Of a stretch of DNA of 64,000 bases, positions 25,228 to 34,865 are shown piece after piece. Made by a program: the position numbers and the translations under genes. The notes beneath the pieces were generated by a model. That model was not told the DNA's origin. It did no database searches and saw nothing but the letters and a program-made list of their open reading frames with translations. Position 1 is the stretch's first letter. Each line of letters begins with the position of its first letter. Source of the DNA: Prevotella koreensis (GTDB lineage Bacteria; Bacteroidota; Bacteroidia; Bacteroidales; Bacteroidaceae); NCBI RefSeq assembly GCF_003977605.1, contig NZ_RYYU01000001.1, positions 1,050,039-1,114,038 of the forward strand. The letters run 5' to 3'.

Positions 25228-26448
25228 ATGAACGCAATCATCAAACTTGCCTGGAAGAATATCTGGCGGAAGAAATGGCGAAGCATCCTTATGATAGGAC
25301 TTGTCGGTATCGGTGTTTTCGCCGGCACATTTGTTGTGGCGTTCATCAACGGATGGATGGAAAACGGCATTGAGGAGCATTTGCAGATGCAGACTTCTCA
25401 TCTGCAAATTCATGCCAAGGGATATGACGACACTAACGATATAGGCCGTTTCATGGACAGGAATGAAGTGGAAAAGGCGGTGAATAGCGTCAAGGAAATA
25501 GCGAGTGCATCATATAGACTGAAGACCAACGCACTGCTGACCACTGCCGAAACAAGCGTCGGACTTATCATGATAGGCGTGGATGCCAATGAAGAAAAAG
25601 AAGTTTCGGGCATACATACTACCATTGATACTGACTCCGGAACGTTTCTCGGCAAGCCCACTAATCACCCTGTCGTCATAAGCCGTTACACGGCACGGAA
25701 ACTCAATGCGCGTATCAACTCCAAAATAATAGTGACATTCCAAAACTCCAATGGCGACATGCAGGAAGTCATGCTTCGAGTGGGAGGAATATTCCATACC
25801 AACAGCAAGCGATTTGACAATAACACTGCCTATATGCTCAAGGAAGATCTGCTCCCTTACCTGTCGCTTCCGGCGACCGCTGTTCACGAAACGGCCATCA
25901 TATTGAAACATTTCGACTATTGCGAAACCACAAAAGACAGTCTGGCAATGGCACTGAAGAACTGCAGCGTACAAAAATGGGACGAGGTTTATCCGTTGAT
26001 GGAAATATTGTCGGCTTGGCGCGAAATATTAAATATTTTTCTGTTGGGCATTTTTTTCACCGCTCTGGCATTCGGTATAATGAACTTTATGCTTATGTCT
26101 GTCATGGAAAGAGAGGAAGAATTGAATATGTTAAGAAACATCGGAGTGAGCCGAAGGCGCATCATGTATATGATTCAAACAGAAACCCTTGCACTCATAT
26201 CAACCGGCACAATGGCGGGAATAGCATTGTGTTTGATAATGGTTGCATATTTCTCGGAGTCCGGTTTCGACATCTCATTTCTCCTAAGCGACAACGTAAA
26301 CTATGGCTTCAGTTCGATAATTCATCCTAAAATCGTCGTAAGCAATTTTGTTGAGATAGTATTATTCGTACTTCTCTCATGCTTCTTTGCCTCGACAAGT
26401 CCTGTAAGAAAAGCCATTCGTAACAATAAAAACAAGCAACAAACATGA
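25228..26448 (+). CDS. ABC transporter permease (FtsX/LolC-LolE type), second subunit
   Basis: 406 aa from the ATG at 25228; an in-frame ATG at 25198 lies inside the previous gene and adds an unlikely N-terminus. Begins with the basic IIKLAWKNIWRKKWRS segment and first helix (MIGLVGIGVFAGTFVVAF), a periplasmic domain, and three C-terminal helices containing MEREEELNMLRNIGVSRRR. Same plan as the partner permease but clearly diverged. Its stop overlaps the ATPase start (ATGA). Confidence 0.88.
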   Translation: MNAIIKLAWKNIWRKKWRSILMIGLVGIGVFAGTFVVAFINGWMENGIEEHLQMQTSHLQIHAKGYDDTNDIGRFMDRNEVEKAVNSVKEIASASYRLKTNALLTTAETSVGLIMIGVDANEEKEVSGIHTTIDTDSGTFLGKPTNHPVVISRYTARKLNARINSKIIVTFQNSNGDMQEVMLRVGGIFHTNSKRFDNNTAYMLKEDLLPYLSLPATAVHETAIILKHFDYCETTKDSLAMALKNCSVQKWDEVYPLMEILSAWREILNIFLLGIFFTALAFGIMNFMLMSVMEREEELNMLRNIGVSRRRIMYMIQTETLALISTGTMAGIALCLIMVAYFSESGFDISFLLSDNVNYGFSSIIHPKIVVSNFVEIVLFVLLSCFFASTSPVRKAIRNNKNKQQT

Positions 26449-27149
26449 AAGGAAATAATATTATCAAGCCCTCTGCCATAGTACAAACGCAAAATCTTTG
26501 CAAGATGTTTCGCAATGGATTGTCGGAAATAAAAGCTGCCGACAACGTGAATATCAACCTAAGCCAAGGCGAGTTCTCTGCAATAGTGGGACCTTCGGGG
26601 TCGGGAAAAACCACATTGCTCAACCTCATTGGCGGACTTACCTACCCCACTTCCGGAAAGGTTCTGGTAAATGGGAAAGACATCGGGGCGTTGAAAGACA
26701 ATGAGTTGGTGGACTTCCGACTTCATAACATCGGTTTCGTGTTCCAGTCGTTCAACCTTATTCCTGTACTGACGGTAGAGGAAAACATATCGTTCATCAT
26801 GGAGTTGCAGGGCACTGAAAAAAGCAAACGCAGACAACGCACCGACGAATTGCTGGAACTTATAGGACTGAAAGACCGTGCAAAATCACACCCCTCCACA
26901 TTGTCGGGCGGTCAGAAGCAGCGTGTTGCCGTAGCAAGGGCATTAGCCTCGAAACCGCTTTTCGTGCTGGCAGACGAACCTACGGCAAGTTTAGACATCA
27001 AAGCGGCAGGGAAATTGCTTGATACGATGCAACTGTTGAACGAACAGGAGCACATCACATTCTTGTTTTCGACCCACGACCCACGCGTAATGGAGAGAGC
27101 AAGGCGCATTATCACGATTGAAGACGGACGTATCATAAAAGACGAATAA
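26445..27149 (+). CDS. ABC transporter ATP-binding protein (LolD/MacB type)
   Basis: 234 aa, single nucleotide-binding domain. Walker A GPSGSGKTT (49-57), Q-loop FVFQSFNLIP, signature LSGGQKQR, Walker B LFVLADEP, H-loop FSTHD. Closest by motif to the LolD/FtsE/MacB group, which fits the two FtsX-type permeases it is coupled with (4-bp overlap upstream, 3-bp gap downstream). Confidence 0.93.
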   Translation: MKGNNIIKPSAIVQTQNLCKMFRNGLSEIKAADNVNINLSQGEFSAIVGPSGSGKTTLLNLIGGLTYPTSGKVLVNGKDIGALKDNELVDFRLHNIGFVFQSFNLIPVLTVEENISFIMELQGTEKSKRRQRTDELLELIGLKDRAKSHPSTLSGGQKQRVAVARALASKPLFVLADEPTASLDIKAAGKLLDTMQLLNEQEHITFLFSTHDPRVMERARRIITIEDGRIIKDE

Positions 27150-27152
27150 TAT

Positions 27153-28304
27153 ATGACGGGAAAAGTTATCATGGCGTGCATGTTCCTCGCGGGCTGTTGC
27201 ATAAAAGGAAACGCACAAGGTTTCAACATATCGGGTTATGTTGACAACTATACCATGATAGTTGAAACCGACCCCAAAATAACAGATGAGACATTATGGC
27301 AGAACGTAACTTGTCAGCGGTTGAATGCAGAATGGATGCCTAATGAGCATTTGCAAATAGGAATAGGAATGAGAAATCATCTGATTTGGGGAAATGATAA
27401 GGTGACAGAAGAACTTGGAGAGTGGTTAAGAAAGAACGATAACCTGTTAGACTTGTCATGGCAAGCAATCAGCAAAAAGGGACTGATGATGAACCTTGCG
27501 TTAAACCGTTGCATGGTGCAATGGTCGGCCGAGCAATGGGAAGTGAAAGTTGGACGGCAACAAATCAACTGGGGACAAACCATCGTATGGAATCCCAACA
27601 ACATCTTTGGCACGTCTCCGTTCATAACTTCATACTATTCGGAATATTCGGTATGCGATGCTGTCAGAACGACATATTACCACAACGAGACATCAAGAAG
27701 CGAATTGGCAGCATCCGCAGACCGTGCAGGGAAACCTACCATAGCACTTCTCCACACCAACCACATAGGCAATACCGACCTACAAGTACTGGGCGGTGTT
27801 TATAAAGGCAACAACATGGTGGTTGGTGGAGGCTTTTCAACTTCTGTGAATGATGTCAATATACGTATGGAAGGCTCTTATTTCCATAACTTCAAAGCCA
27901 CCAAAGAGAAAGCAGACATAGTGGAAATTGCCTTGGGAGCAGACAGAATTTTCCCTAACAATCTCACGTTGCAGGGAGAAGTGCTTTACACTAATAATCC
28001 TATTAAAGTCTCCGTAGAGGACTTTTGGGAACGTTCATTCCTGCAACCATACGCAGGACTATTGACCATTTCGCATTGGAGTTTCGCCTGTGGCCTGCAT
28101 TATCCATTCACGGCGCGATGCTCTATCAAAGCCGTTGGTGGCTACTGGTATGACCATCGTGCAATTTATGCCGACGTGGAATTGAAATACCAAATAGCAC
28201 AAGACTTGCAGATTTCTGCCATTGCACATGCTGCCGACCATAACGATGACCCGATAAGGATTGACGCACGCATGGGAACACTGCGGTTGAAGTGGAATTT
28301 CTAA
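27153..28304 (+). CDS. Outer-membrane beta-barrel protein of the Lol-like cluster
   Basis: 383 aa with an N-terminal export signal (MTGKVIMACMFLAGCCIKGNAQ; two adjacent cysteines leave lipidation possible). The mature part is a series of amphipathic strands (FNISGYVDNYTMIVE, WEVKVGRQQINWGQT, IRMEGSYFHNF) ending MGTLRLKWNF, an outer-membrane barrel C-terminus. GRQQINWG resembles the start of DUF1302-like barrels that elsewhere sit beside LolA-like and transporter genes. Inferred as the outer-membrane end of the system encoded by the four preceding genes. Confidence 0.75.
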   Translation: MTGKVIMACMFLAGCCIKGNAQGFNISGYVDNYTMIVETDPKITDETLWQNVTCQRLNAEWMPNEHLQIGIGMRNHLIWGNDKVTEELGEWLRKNDNLLDLSWQAISKKGLMMNLALNRCMVQWSAEQWEVKVGRQQINWGQTIVWNPNNIFGTSPFITSYYSEYSVCDAVRTTYYHNETSRSELAASADRAGKPTIALLHTNHIGNTDLQVLGGVYKGNNMVVGGGFSTSVNDVNIRMEGSYFHNFKATKEKADIVEIALGADRIFPNNLTLQGEVLYTNNPIKVSVEDFWERSFLQPYAGLLTISHWSFACGLHYPFTARCSIKAVGGYWYDHRAIYADVELKYQIAQDLQISAIAHAADHNDDPIRIDARMGTLRLKWNF

Positions 28305-28375
28305 ACTGTATTTTCTAACTAACAGGTGCTATTCTTTAATTATATATGTACTAACAATTAATCAAAACAAACGAT

Positions 28376-29653
28376 ATGAAATATCTTTTAAACTTAACAT
28401 CTTTGACGAAATGGTGCTTTACAATGATAGTTGCCATGTTGCTTTTTTCTTGTGAAAAAGATTCTTACGCGCCTCCTTTTCAGGAAATAGTATATGATAA
28501 GTTTGCGGGTCAGTTGTTCGAGAAAGAGGTTAACTTGAAAGAGGACATACAAAAGACCCTGCATGATGTGTATGGAGTAGAATCATTTGAGCAACTGGTG
28601 GCAAAAAGAGGATATTCAGACGCTAATCTCAAATCAAATATTGAAAAACTGAATCTTTTTATCAAGATGGCACCTAAATATAACATACACGGGATAACTT
28701 ACCACACCATCGACCCATTCGGCAATCCGATAGTGGCATCCGGAGTTATATATTATCCAAAAAAGATGAAACCCAAAGGTGTTATCCTGATTTCTCCAAC
28801 ATTGAAAACCAAGGGGTATGCCGGAACTGACATTCAGTTAGCCTACGAAGCATTTCCCGGATTGACTGGATATGTATGTATCATTCCCGACGGAATAGGA
28901 TTGGGAACTACGGCAAATCTTCCACTCGCCCTCATGCAACACGACAACACAGTAAGAATAACCACCGATATGCAACTGGCAACCAAGGAGTTTCTGCACA
29001 ACCATTATAGGTATGATATGCCACGAGAGACTTTTCTTTTGGGCTACTCACTCGGTGGTCATGGTATTTGGAGCATAGCAAGACACTATCAACAACATCC
29101 GGAATTAGACTTTAAGGCAAACGACATCTTCGTTGGAGGTGGAACATATCAGCCCGAAATTGCGGTAGAACACATTCTTGAATTCGATCATGCAGAATAT
29201 GCCATTAATCCTTATATTATATGGTCGTTCGACCAATATGGAAATCTTAATCTTGATTTCACACAAATATTCAAAGGGAAACTATTGGAAGGAATACCGG
29301 AATTATGCAATGGAGAGAAAAGCATCATTTATACTACGTCTTATATTGGAACTGATGTTCATGAATATATGGTAGAAGATTTCCTGCGCAACAAAAATAA
29401 TCCGCAAAGACTTCTCCTCCTTGAAGCCTTGAAAAAGAACGCGGTTCCAAATGATTGGACTCCTAAAGCCAAAATACATCTTTATCATAGTGCCAACGAT
29501 AGCATCAGCCCGACAATCTGTGGAGACTTTTTGAACAATTATCTGGAGTCTGTAAATGCAAATGTGACATACCACAGACTCGAACAGGATCATTTCGAAT
29601 GTGCCATAAGTATGGCTTTGGACGCTTTCAATTTCTTTAGGGCAAAGAAATGA
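28376..29653 (+). CDS. Lipoprotein alpha/beta hydrolase
   Basis: 425 aa with a lipoprotein signal (MLLFSCEKD, lipid-bearing Cys near residue 26). An alpha/beta hydrolase fold follows: the nucleophile elbow GYSLGGHG, an acid in HSANDSISP and the catalytic His in EQDHFECA near the C-terminus. Similar in plan to secretory lipase/Pro-aminopeptidase-like esterases of Bacteroidetes. 71 bp after the beta-barrel gene with no terminator between, so possibly the last gene of the Lol-like cluster; lipid ester cleavage is plausible but unproven. Confidence 0.75.
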   Translation: MKYLLNLTSLTKWCFTMIVAMLLFSCEKDSYAPPFQEIVYDKFAGQLFEKEVNLKEDIQKTLHDVYGVESFEQLVAKRGYSDANLKSNIEKLNLFIKMAPKYNIHGITYHTIDPFGNPIVASGVIYYPKKMKPKGVILISPTLKTKGYAGTDIQLAYEAFPGLTGYVCIIPDGIGLGTTANLPLALMQHDNTVRITTDMQLATKEFLHNHYRYDMPRETFLLGYSLGGHGIWSIARHYQQHPELDFKANDIFVGGGTYQPEIAVEHILEFDHAEYAINPYIIWSFDQYGNLNLDFTQIFKGKLLEGIPELCNGEKSIIYTTSYIGTDVHEYMVEDFLRNKNNPQRLLLLEALKKNAVPNDWTPKAKIHLYHSANDSISPTICGDFLNNYLESVNANVTYHRLEQDHFECAISMALDAFNFFRAKK

Positions 29654-29705
29654 TACAGTCCACGGCGAAATACAAAAGGAACAAAAATCATGTTGATATT
29701 TGGAA

Positions 29706-30884
29706 TTACCTGCTCGTCCCTTTATGCAGTGTGATTACCACCACTTCCGGTTTCACTCCCAATCGGAACGGAACGAAACCACCGATGCCTGTCGTCACGA
29801 ATAAGGCACGACCGCTATTGTCGAAATACATTCCGTCATATTCTTTGTATTCGATTGCCGCGGGCGATAATCCCGCAATGCGAATCTGCCCCCCATGAGT
29901 ATGGCCGCTCATAGTAAGGTTTGCCGTGGTGCGCGGAAGTATTGTGCGTTGCCACGATGTGGGGTCATGTTCCAGCATTATCGAAAAAGCCTCAGCAGGC
30001 ACACCGGACATTGCCTTATCGACATTTGCACAGTATGTCGTGGTATTCTTACCGTCATTCTGCATTCCGGCAACAAAAATACTGTCGCCTTGTCGTCTAA
30101 TAACAACATTCTCATCGAGAAGCAAATGCCACCCCATCTGTCTCTGACGGTCACACATCAAGAGTTCGTTTCGCCTGCCGGTTACCGAGTCGGCACGCAG
30201 ATAATCATTGTAGTCGTGGTTTCCGAGAACCGAAAGCACACCGTCCTTTGCTTCAAGTCTGCCAAGTATGGGCATTGCCGGAAGCAGTTCATCGGGCTGC
30301 ATATTCTGCAAATCGCCAACAAAGGCTATCATGTCTGCCTGTTGAGCATTAATCGTATCGACAACAACCTGCAGGCGGTCGATACTTCCCCATATATAAC
30401 TCCCCACATGTGCATCGCTGAAAAGTGCAATGCGGTAACCATCGAACGATGCAGGCAACTGTTCGGAGAAATAATCAACATTGCGTACTTGCACGCCATT
30501 GTTACCCCAAAATGAGCCATATAACACCACGATGGCAACCAACAATGCTAATATTATCCCTACTCCACGTCCGCGATTACGCCTAACAAGACCTTTCTTC
30601 AGGAGAAAATCGCCAACGGCCGAGCAAATAGTGAATACCACCGCAGGTGCGAATACCAGACCGAGAACAAGCAGATAAATATACAGTTTCCACGTTTCAA
30701 GCGGAGCGAAACTGCGCAACGTAGCGAGCCAAACGGTATATGCCAGCATCGCCACACATGGCAACCACCATGCAACGCGCCACATTAAACGTCCACGCCA
30801 CCGGTTTCGCATCATGCCAAAATCGACATAAAGGAATGGTAACACAATGAGAACTATAATCAATATGGAAATTCGTGCTATCAT
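29706..30884 (-). CDS. Membrane-anchored metallophosphoesterase
   Basis: 392 aa. Four hydrophobic helices (about 1-125) precede a calcineurin-like phosphoesterase domain with all metal motifs: FSDAHVGSYIWG, AFVGDLQNM, LGNHDYND, MLEHDPTSW and MSGHTHGGQ. The catalytic domain faces the periplasm or the cytosol depending on topology that I cannot settle. The order resembles YkuE/YaeI-type UDP-diacylglucosamine or lipid-directed phosphoesterases, but the substrate is unknown. 56 bp after pyrC, same strand. Confidence 0.85.
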   Translation of the reverse strand: MIARISILIIVLIVLPFLYVDFGMMRNRWRGRLMWRVAWWLPCVAMLAYTVWLATLRSFAPLETWKLYIYLLVLGLVFAPAVVFTICSAVGDFLLKKGLVRRNRGRGVGIILALLVAIVVLYGSFWGNNGVQVRNVDYFSEQLPASFDGYRIALFSDAHVGSYIWGSIDRLQVVVDTINAQQADMIAFVGDLQNMQPDELLPAMPILGRLEAKDGVLSVLGNHDYNDYLRADSVTGRRNELLMCDRQRQMGWHLLLDENVVIRRQGDSIFVAGMQNDGKNTTTYCANVDKAMSGVPAEAFSIMLEHDPTSWQRTILPRTTANLTMSGHTHGGQIRIAGLSPAAIEYKEYDGMYFDNSGRALFVTTGIGGFVPFRLGVKPEVVVITLHKGTSR

Positions 30885-30940
30885 ATTAATCTTACGAAAT
30901 GATAAGAATGTAGAAACAAAAAAGGAAAATATGTATGCCG

Positions 30941-32269
30941 TTATCTGAAAAGAAGTTCCTCGCCCCTACTGTCAAGATCAAACACTCCCTTATTATATAT
31001 ATGGTGTCCGTTGCAGAAAGTATGTTCCACATGCCAAGAGAATTCCCGTCCCTCCAGCGGACTCCACCCGCACTTGCTCTGTATCACCTCTTTAGTCACA
31101 CGCCAAGTCTCTCCGCGCCTAACTATTGCAATGTCCGCTTTCATTCCTTTGCGCAGAAATCCGCGATCGCGTACCTCGAACAATCGCGCAGGGGCATGAC
31201 ACATCAGTTCGGCAACGCGCTCTATTGTGAGCACTCCCTCGTCAACGAGTTGCAGCATCGAAACCAACGAGAACTGTATCATTGGCATTCCGGATGCCGC
31301 ACGAGCACAACCGCCCTCTTTGTCTGCCGGCAAGTGTGGTGCATGGTCTGTGCCAACAACTGTTATTCTGCCATCGGTGAGTGCTTGTCGCAGTGCATCA
31401 CGGTCGGCTCGCGACTTCACTGCGGGATTACACTTGATTGCCGTTCCGAGACGTTGGTAATCCTCGTCAGTAAACATCAGGTGTGCAATAACCGCCTCGG
31501 CAGTAATCTGGGGATACTTAGGGGAGAAGAGCGAGAGTTCCCGGGCAGTGGTAAGATGTGCCACATGCAGACGTGAACCATGATGTCGAGCCAGTTCTAC
31601 GGCAAGCGATGTCGAAGCATAGCACGCCTCTGCCGAACGTATCTCCGGATGACATGTTATGTCGGGGTCATCGCCATAGCGTTCTTTTGCCGCCGACATA
31701 TTACGAGCAATCATTTCCGAATCCTCACAATGCACCATTATCGGAAATCTCGCAGTACTGAAAATCTTATCCAATGCCGCCTTGTCATCAACAAGCATGT
31801 TCCCGGTACTTGCCCCCATGAATAGTTTTATGCCCGGAACACGGTGCTTATCAAGCCTCGCGAAAAGGTCGGAATTATCGTTCGTGGCACCGAAAAAGAA
31901 AGCATAATTCACATGAGAGGCAGCCTTTGCAATCTCTCGTTTCTGCTGCAACGCATCGAGTGTGGTGGTCTGTGGACAAGTATTCGGCATGTCGAAAAAT
32001 GATGTAACACCACCGTATGCCGCTGCACGGCTCTCGCTTTCCATGTCAGCCTTGTGCGTAAGTCCCGGTTCGCGGAAATGAACATGGTCGTCGATGATGC
32101 CGGGCAGAGCCTTTGCCCCTTCGCAGTCAATCACCTTTACATCGTCCACGGTCGGCATCTCGCCGTAGAATATGTCTTCGATATGTCCATTAGCAATAAG
32201 GATTGAGCCGCATCGACTCAATCCTTCATTAACCACCTCGATATTCTTTATCAGTGTTCTGTTTGTCAT
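30941..32269 (-). CDS. pyrC: Dihydroorotase
   Basis: 442 aa from the ATG at 32269; the frame stays open upstream into the preceding gene but that part is not related to the family. Amidohydrolase motifs: DDHVHFREPG (zinc His pair), GIKLFMGAS with the carbamylated-lysine position, MVHCEDSE, HVAHLTT and VGTDHAPH with the catalytic Asp. Catalyses ring closure of carbamoyl aspartate to dihydroorotate in pyrimidine synthesis. The start is 4 bp after the stop of the DUF4369 lipoprotein gene. Confidence 0.92.
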   Translation of the reverse strand: MTNRTLIKNIEVVNEGLSRCGSILIANGHIEDIFYGEMPTVDDVKVIDCEGAKALPGIIDDHVHFREPGLTHKADMESESRAAAYGGVTSFFDMPNTCPQTTTLDALQQKREIAKAASHVNYAFFFGATNDNSDLFARLDKHRVPGIKLFMGASTGNMLVDDKAALDKIFSTARFPIMVHCEDSEMIARNMSAAKERYGDDPDITCHPEIRSAEACYASTSLAVELARHHGSRLHVAHLTTARELSLFSPKYPQITAEAVIAHLMFTDEDYQRLGTAIKCNPAVKSRADRDALRQALTDGRITVVGTDHAPHLPADKEGGCARAASGMPMIQFSLVSMLQLVDEGVLTIERVAELMCHAPARLFEVRDRGFLRKGMKADIAIVRRGETWRVTKEVIQSKCGWSPLEGREFSWHVEHTFCNGHHIYNKGVFDLDSRGEELLFR

Positions 32270-32273
32270 AAGA

Positions 32274-33122
32274 TTATTTTTCTTTCTCGTTCTGGAGTGC
32301 CGGACGTGCAAGATCGTTAGGTGTCGGTGCCACCGGCAACACGTTGTGCTCCACCGGCGGAGCGGCATTGTCTGTCTGGTTCACCAAGTTCTGTTGTTCT
32401 TGGAAAGCCTTGTATAGCCCTGCCACCTCTTCGTCCTGCTTAAATTCCGCAGGTGCTTTGGCCATAATAAACTCTATCCATGACGGCAATCCCTGCATGG
32501 CATGTGTGTAAAGCACATTGGTCATCCACGAAGGATATGGATAATTGTATGGGTCAATCTCGTAAGAAACCCTATATACGAAAGCCCACGGCCCTATAAC
32601 ATTTTTAAAATTATTTGTCACAACATTTGTGAACAGAGTGTCTTTTTGCTCGCTCAAGCCTATCAGTTTGGCATAAAGACGTTTCATTGTCTCCTGTTCG
32701 TCATATCCTTTCATGATGCTTTGGTTCTGCTCGTGTTCCACGTCCATCACCATATCCTGCAATCTGAAGAACGATTTCATGAAATTGTCGAGCGTCCGGT
32801 TGAGTTCCGTGCCGCTAACCGTGGTCTGCGAATTGTCTATTTTCACCGTAATATCACCGCTTTCAAGCACCAACGGCGTAACATAAACATCATCTATGAA
32901 CAAGTTTACGATTCTTATAGAGTCGAGCGTACCATAAAACTTGAACTGCCCATGTACCACATCACATGAATCTATATTCTCCTTATTAGTGTTTTTTACG
33001 CTCTTCAGGTAAAGTTTCTTTCCGTCAAGCATCTGCACACTCGAGGTTCCTGTGATGTTATAAGACTTGGCACACGAGGCCAGCAACGTGGTTGCCATCA
33101 ACGCGTAAAGGATCTTGTTCAT
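32274..33122 (-). CDS. DUF4369-type lipoprotein
   Basis: 282 aa. Lipoprotein signal MNKILYALMATTLLASC with Cys17. Residues about 20-130 match the N-terminal domain (DUF4369) often fused to thioredoxin domains in Bacteroidetes: YNITGTSSVQMLDGKKLYL and DIKVKIDNSQ-like strands (here GDITVKIDNSQTTVSGT). There is no thioredoxin domain; a helical region and a Pro/Asn-rich tail (NAAPPVEHNVLPVAPTP) follow. Likely outer-membrane anchored, function unknown. Same operon direction as pyrC. Confidence 0.75.
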   Translation of the reverse strand: MNKILYALMATTLLASCAKSYNITGTSSVQMLDGKKLYLKSVKNTNKENIDSCDVVHGQFKFYGTLDSIRIVNLFIDDVYVTPLVLESGDITVKIDNSQTTVSGTELNRTLDNFMKSFFRLQDMVMDVEHEQNQSIMKGYDEQETMKRLYAKLIGLSEQKDTLFTNVVTNNFKNVIGPWAFVYRVSYEIDPYNYPYPSWMTNVLYTHAMQGLPSWIEFIMAKAPAEFKQDEEVAGLYKAFQEQQNLVNQTDNAAPPVEHNVLPVAPTPNDLARPALQNEKEK

Positions 33123-33215
33123 ACGTTATTCGTTCTGATAAGCATCGGCAAAAATACAATGTATTATCGAAGTAAAGAAAAATTTTTATGCTATTTAAAA
33201 TATTTTGGGTGGCTT

Positions 33216-33644
33216 TTATAGTTTTTTTGCCTCTTTCTCAAGTTCCGATGATATTCTGTGCGTTGTATATAGTTCTATCACTGCGGCCACAAGCAGTGCC
33301 ACCACCCAATTATTATGTATGTAGTGAACGTATGCATTATAGCCCTCTATACCGCTCTCCATAAACTTGGGCAACAGAAACTTATACGCATTTTCAAGCA
33401 TCAGCAACGCCGCCAACACGAAGAATATGTTACCCACAGTCATTATCGAGCGCAAACGACGTATTGTTAGGTTGTAACCATTGTAAGTCTGTCTCATCTG
33501 CATTGCTACAAATGCCCCTGTCCCGACAATCATCATCCACGATGCCGGCTTGCGTATGGCAAGCACGTATGCCACTGCGGCCACTGCCATCAGCACCGCT
33601 CCGACAACCATTATCACACTCTCCGTCTTACTCAGTTTTCTCAT
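33216..33644 (-). CDS. Hypothetical inner-membrane protein
   Basis: 142 aa from the ATG at 33644, which overlaps the end of the divIC-like gene by 17 bp; a longer frame exists but would run further into that gene. Four hydrophobic helices (SVIMVVGAVLMAVAAVAYVLA, MMIVGTGAFVAMQ, VGNIFFVLAALLMLENAY, NWVVALLVAAVIELYT) with a basic loop RRLRS. No family name recognised. Similar small membrane proteins lie next to divIC in other Bacteroidetes (from memory). Confidence 0.7.
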   Translation of the reverse strand: MRKLSKTESVIMVVGAVLMAVAAVAYVLAIRKPASWMMIVGTGAFVAMQMRQTYNGYNLTIRRLRSIMTVGNIFFVLAALLMLENAYKFLLPKFMESGIEGYNAYVHYIHNNWVVALLVAAVIELYTTHRISSELEKEAKKL

Positions 33645-33966
33645 CTTTCTGCGTAAAAATCTGTTTGTCGTCCGAAAGCACGAATATATCCTCATCGTCT
33701 GCTTTCATGAAATATCTCTCTCGGGCTATCTTTTCTATAGCCTTGGGATTTGTTTCCAATTCGCGCAGGCGTGCCATATTGTCTTCATACCTGCTGTTAT
33801 ACTCATCTATCTGCTCTTTCAAGTCGCTAATCTTGCTTTCCAAACGCACACGTTTCAGGAAACTGTTCTCGTCGATTACGCCCACCACGAGCACACCGAC
33901 AATAATCACTATCCAGTATTTGTTGTGCCCGAAGAACGACAGCACGGAATTAAACTTCTTGCTCAT
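33628..33966 (-). CDS. Septum formation initiator (FtsB/DivIC family)
   Basis: 112 aa. One N-terminal transmembrane helix (YWIVIIVGVLVVGVID, about 16-32), a coiled coil (LKRVRLESKISDLKEQIDEY, about 36-75) and the family signature NPKAIEKIARERYFMKADDEDIF near 78-100. FtsB/DivIC bridges early and late divisome components. Overlaps the next gene by 17 bp and follows queF by 49 bp. Confidence 0.88.
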   Translation of the reverse strand: MSKKFNSVLSFFGHNKYWIVIIVGVLVVGVIDENSFLKRVRLESKISDLKEQIDEYNSRYEDNMARLRELETNPKAIEKIARERYFMKADDEDIFVLSDDKQIFTQKDEKTE

Positions 33967-34015
33967 ATATGTATATTGTTTATGAGTTCGCGGATTGAAG
34001 CCTTATATAGGCAGA

Positions 34016-34480
34016 CTATTGATGAGCGGCAAACCGCTGCTCGGCCAACTGTTCATACTTAGTGCCCGGTCTGCCGTGATTTACGTAAGGATAGATGCTG
34101 ATGCCGCCACGTGGTGTGAATAGTCCCGAAACCTCTATATATTTCGGATTCATCAGTTTGATAAGGTCTTTCATTATAACGTTCACGCAGTCTTCATGGA
34201 AGTCGCCGTGGTTACGGAAACTGAACAGATATAACTTCAGACTCTTACTTTCCACCATGCGCTCTCCCGGAATATACATTATACGTATTTCGGCGAAGTC
34301 AGGCTGTCCTGTGATTGGGCACAGCGTGGTGAACTCCGGGCAGTTGAATCTCACCCAATAGTCGTTCTCCGGATGCTTATTCTCGAATGTTTCAAGCACC
34401 TCCGGAGCATAGTCATCATTATATTCTGTCTTTGCACCTAATGCTCTAAGTCCGTCTTCCTTACGTGTCTCGTTGTTCAT
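34016..34480 (-). CDS. queF: NADPH-dependent 7-cyano-7-deazaguanine reductase
   Basis: 154 aa, the short YkvM type. Active-site Cys54 in [14 protein letters not shown] with Asp61, and the QueF motif [14 protein letters not shown] near 77-90. Reduces preQ0 to preQ1 in queuosine biosynthesis. First gene of a minus-strand run with divIC, two envelope genes, pyrC and a phosphoesterase. Confidence 0.93.
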   Translation of the reverse strand: MNNETRKEDGLRALGAKTEYNDDYAPEVLETFENKHPENDYWVRFNCPEFTTLCPITGQPDFAEIRIMYIPGERMVESKSLKLYLFSFRNHGDFHEDCVNVIMKDLIKLMNPKYIEVSGLFTPRGGISIYPYVNHGRPGTKYEQLAEQRFAAHQ

Positions 34481-34865
34481 CGTCTCGTTATTTTTGCCAC
34501 AAAGTTACAAACTAATTTCTTTTCCACAAAATATTAGACTGCATATAATCAGGTTTTTTCATTAATCCTTAAATCCACAATCTATCTTTTCCCCTTTGTT
34601 TGTATAGTGAAAAATCCGGACGTATCTGTTTTTAAGTTCTATTTTCTTGAAACACAAGACTGATTAATCGCTCAAAATTTCTACATAATTGAAAACATAC
34701 CACCAAAACCCAAAGATTTTTTATCCAAATTTAAAAAATTAGCACACATTTGTTTGGCAAATTAAAAATAATTCGCTAATTTTGTGCTGTTCACTTGTCA
34801 AGTCAAGAGAAGAAGCAAACTAAAAGTCTAAATACATTCAGTGTTAACTCTAAAATCTTAAACTC
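34481..34865. other. Divergent intergenic region with plus-strand promoter
   Basis: 385 bp, AT-rich, no ORF recognised. A -7 box TAATTTTG at 34777-34784 with TTTG near 34751 at about -33 lies about 82 bp before the ATG at 34866. The long 5' leader between them has no obvious structure. Confidence 0.5.

Noticed and set aside
24000-28304. Macrolide-type MacAB efflux system
   Set aside because: No MacA-like adaptor or TolC; ATPase and permeases are separate and a LolA-like protein is present.
29650-31576. Long plus-strand ORFs opposite the phosphoesterase and pyrC
   Set aside because: Antisense shadows of conserved genes.
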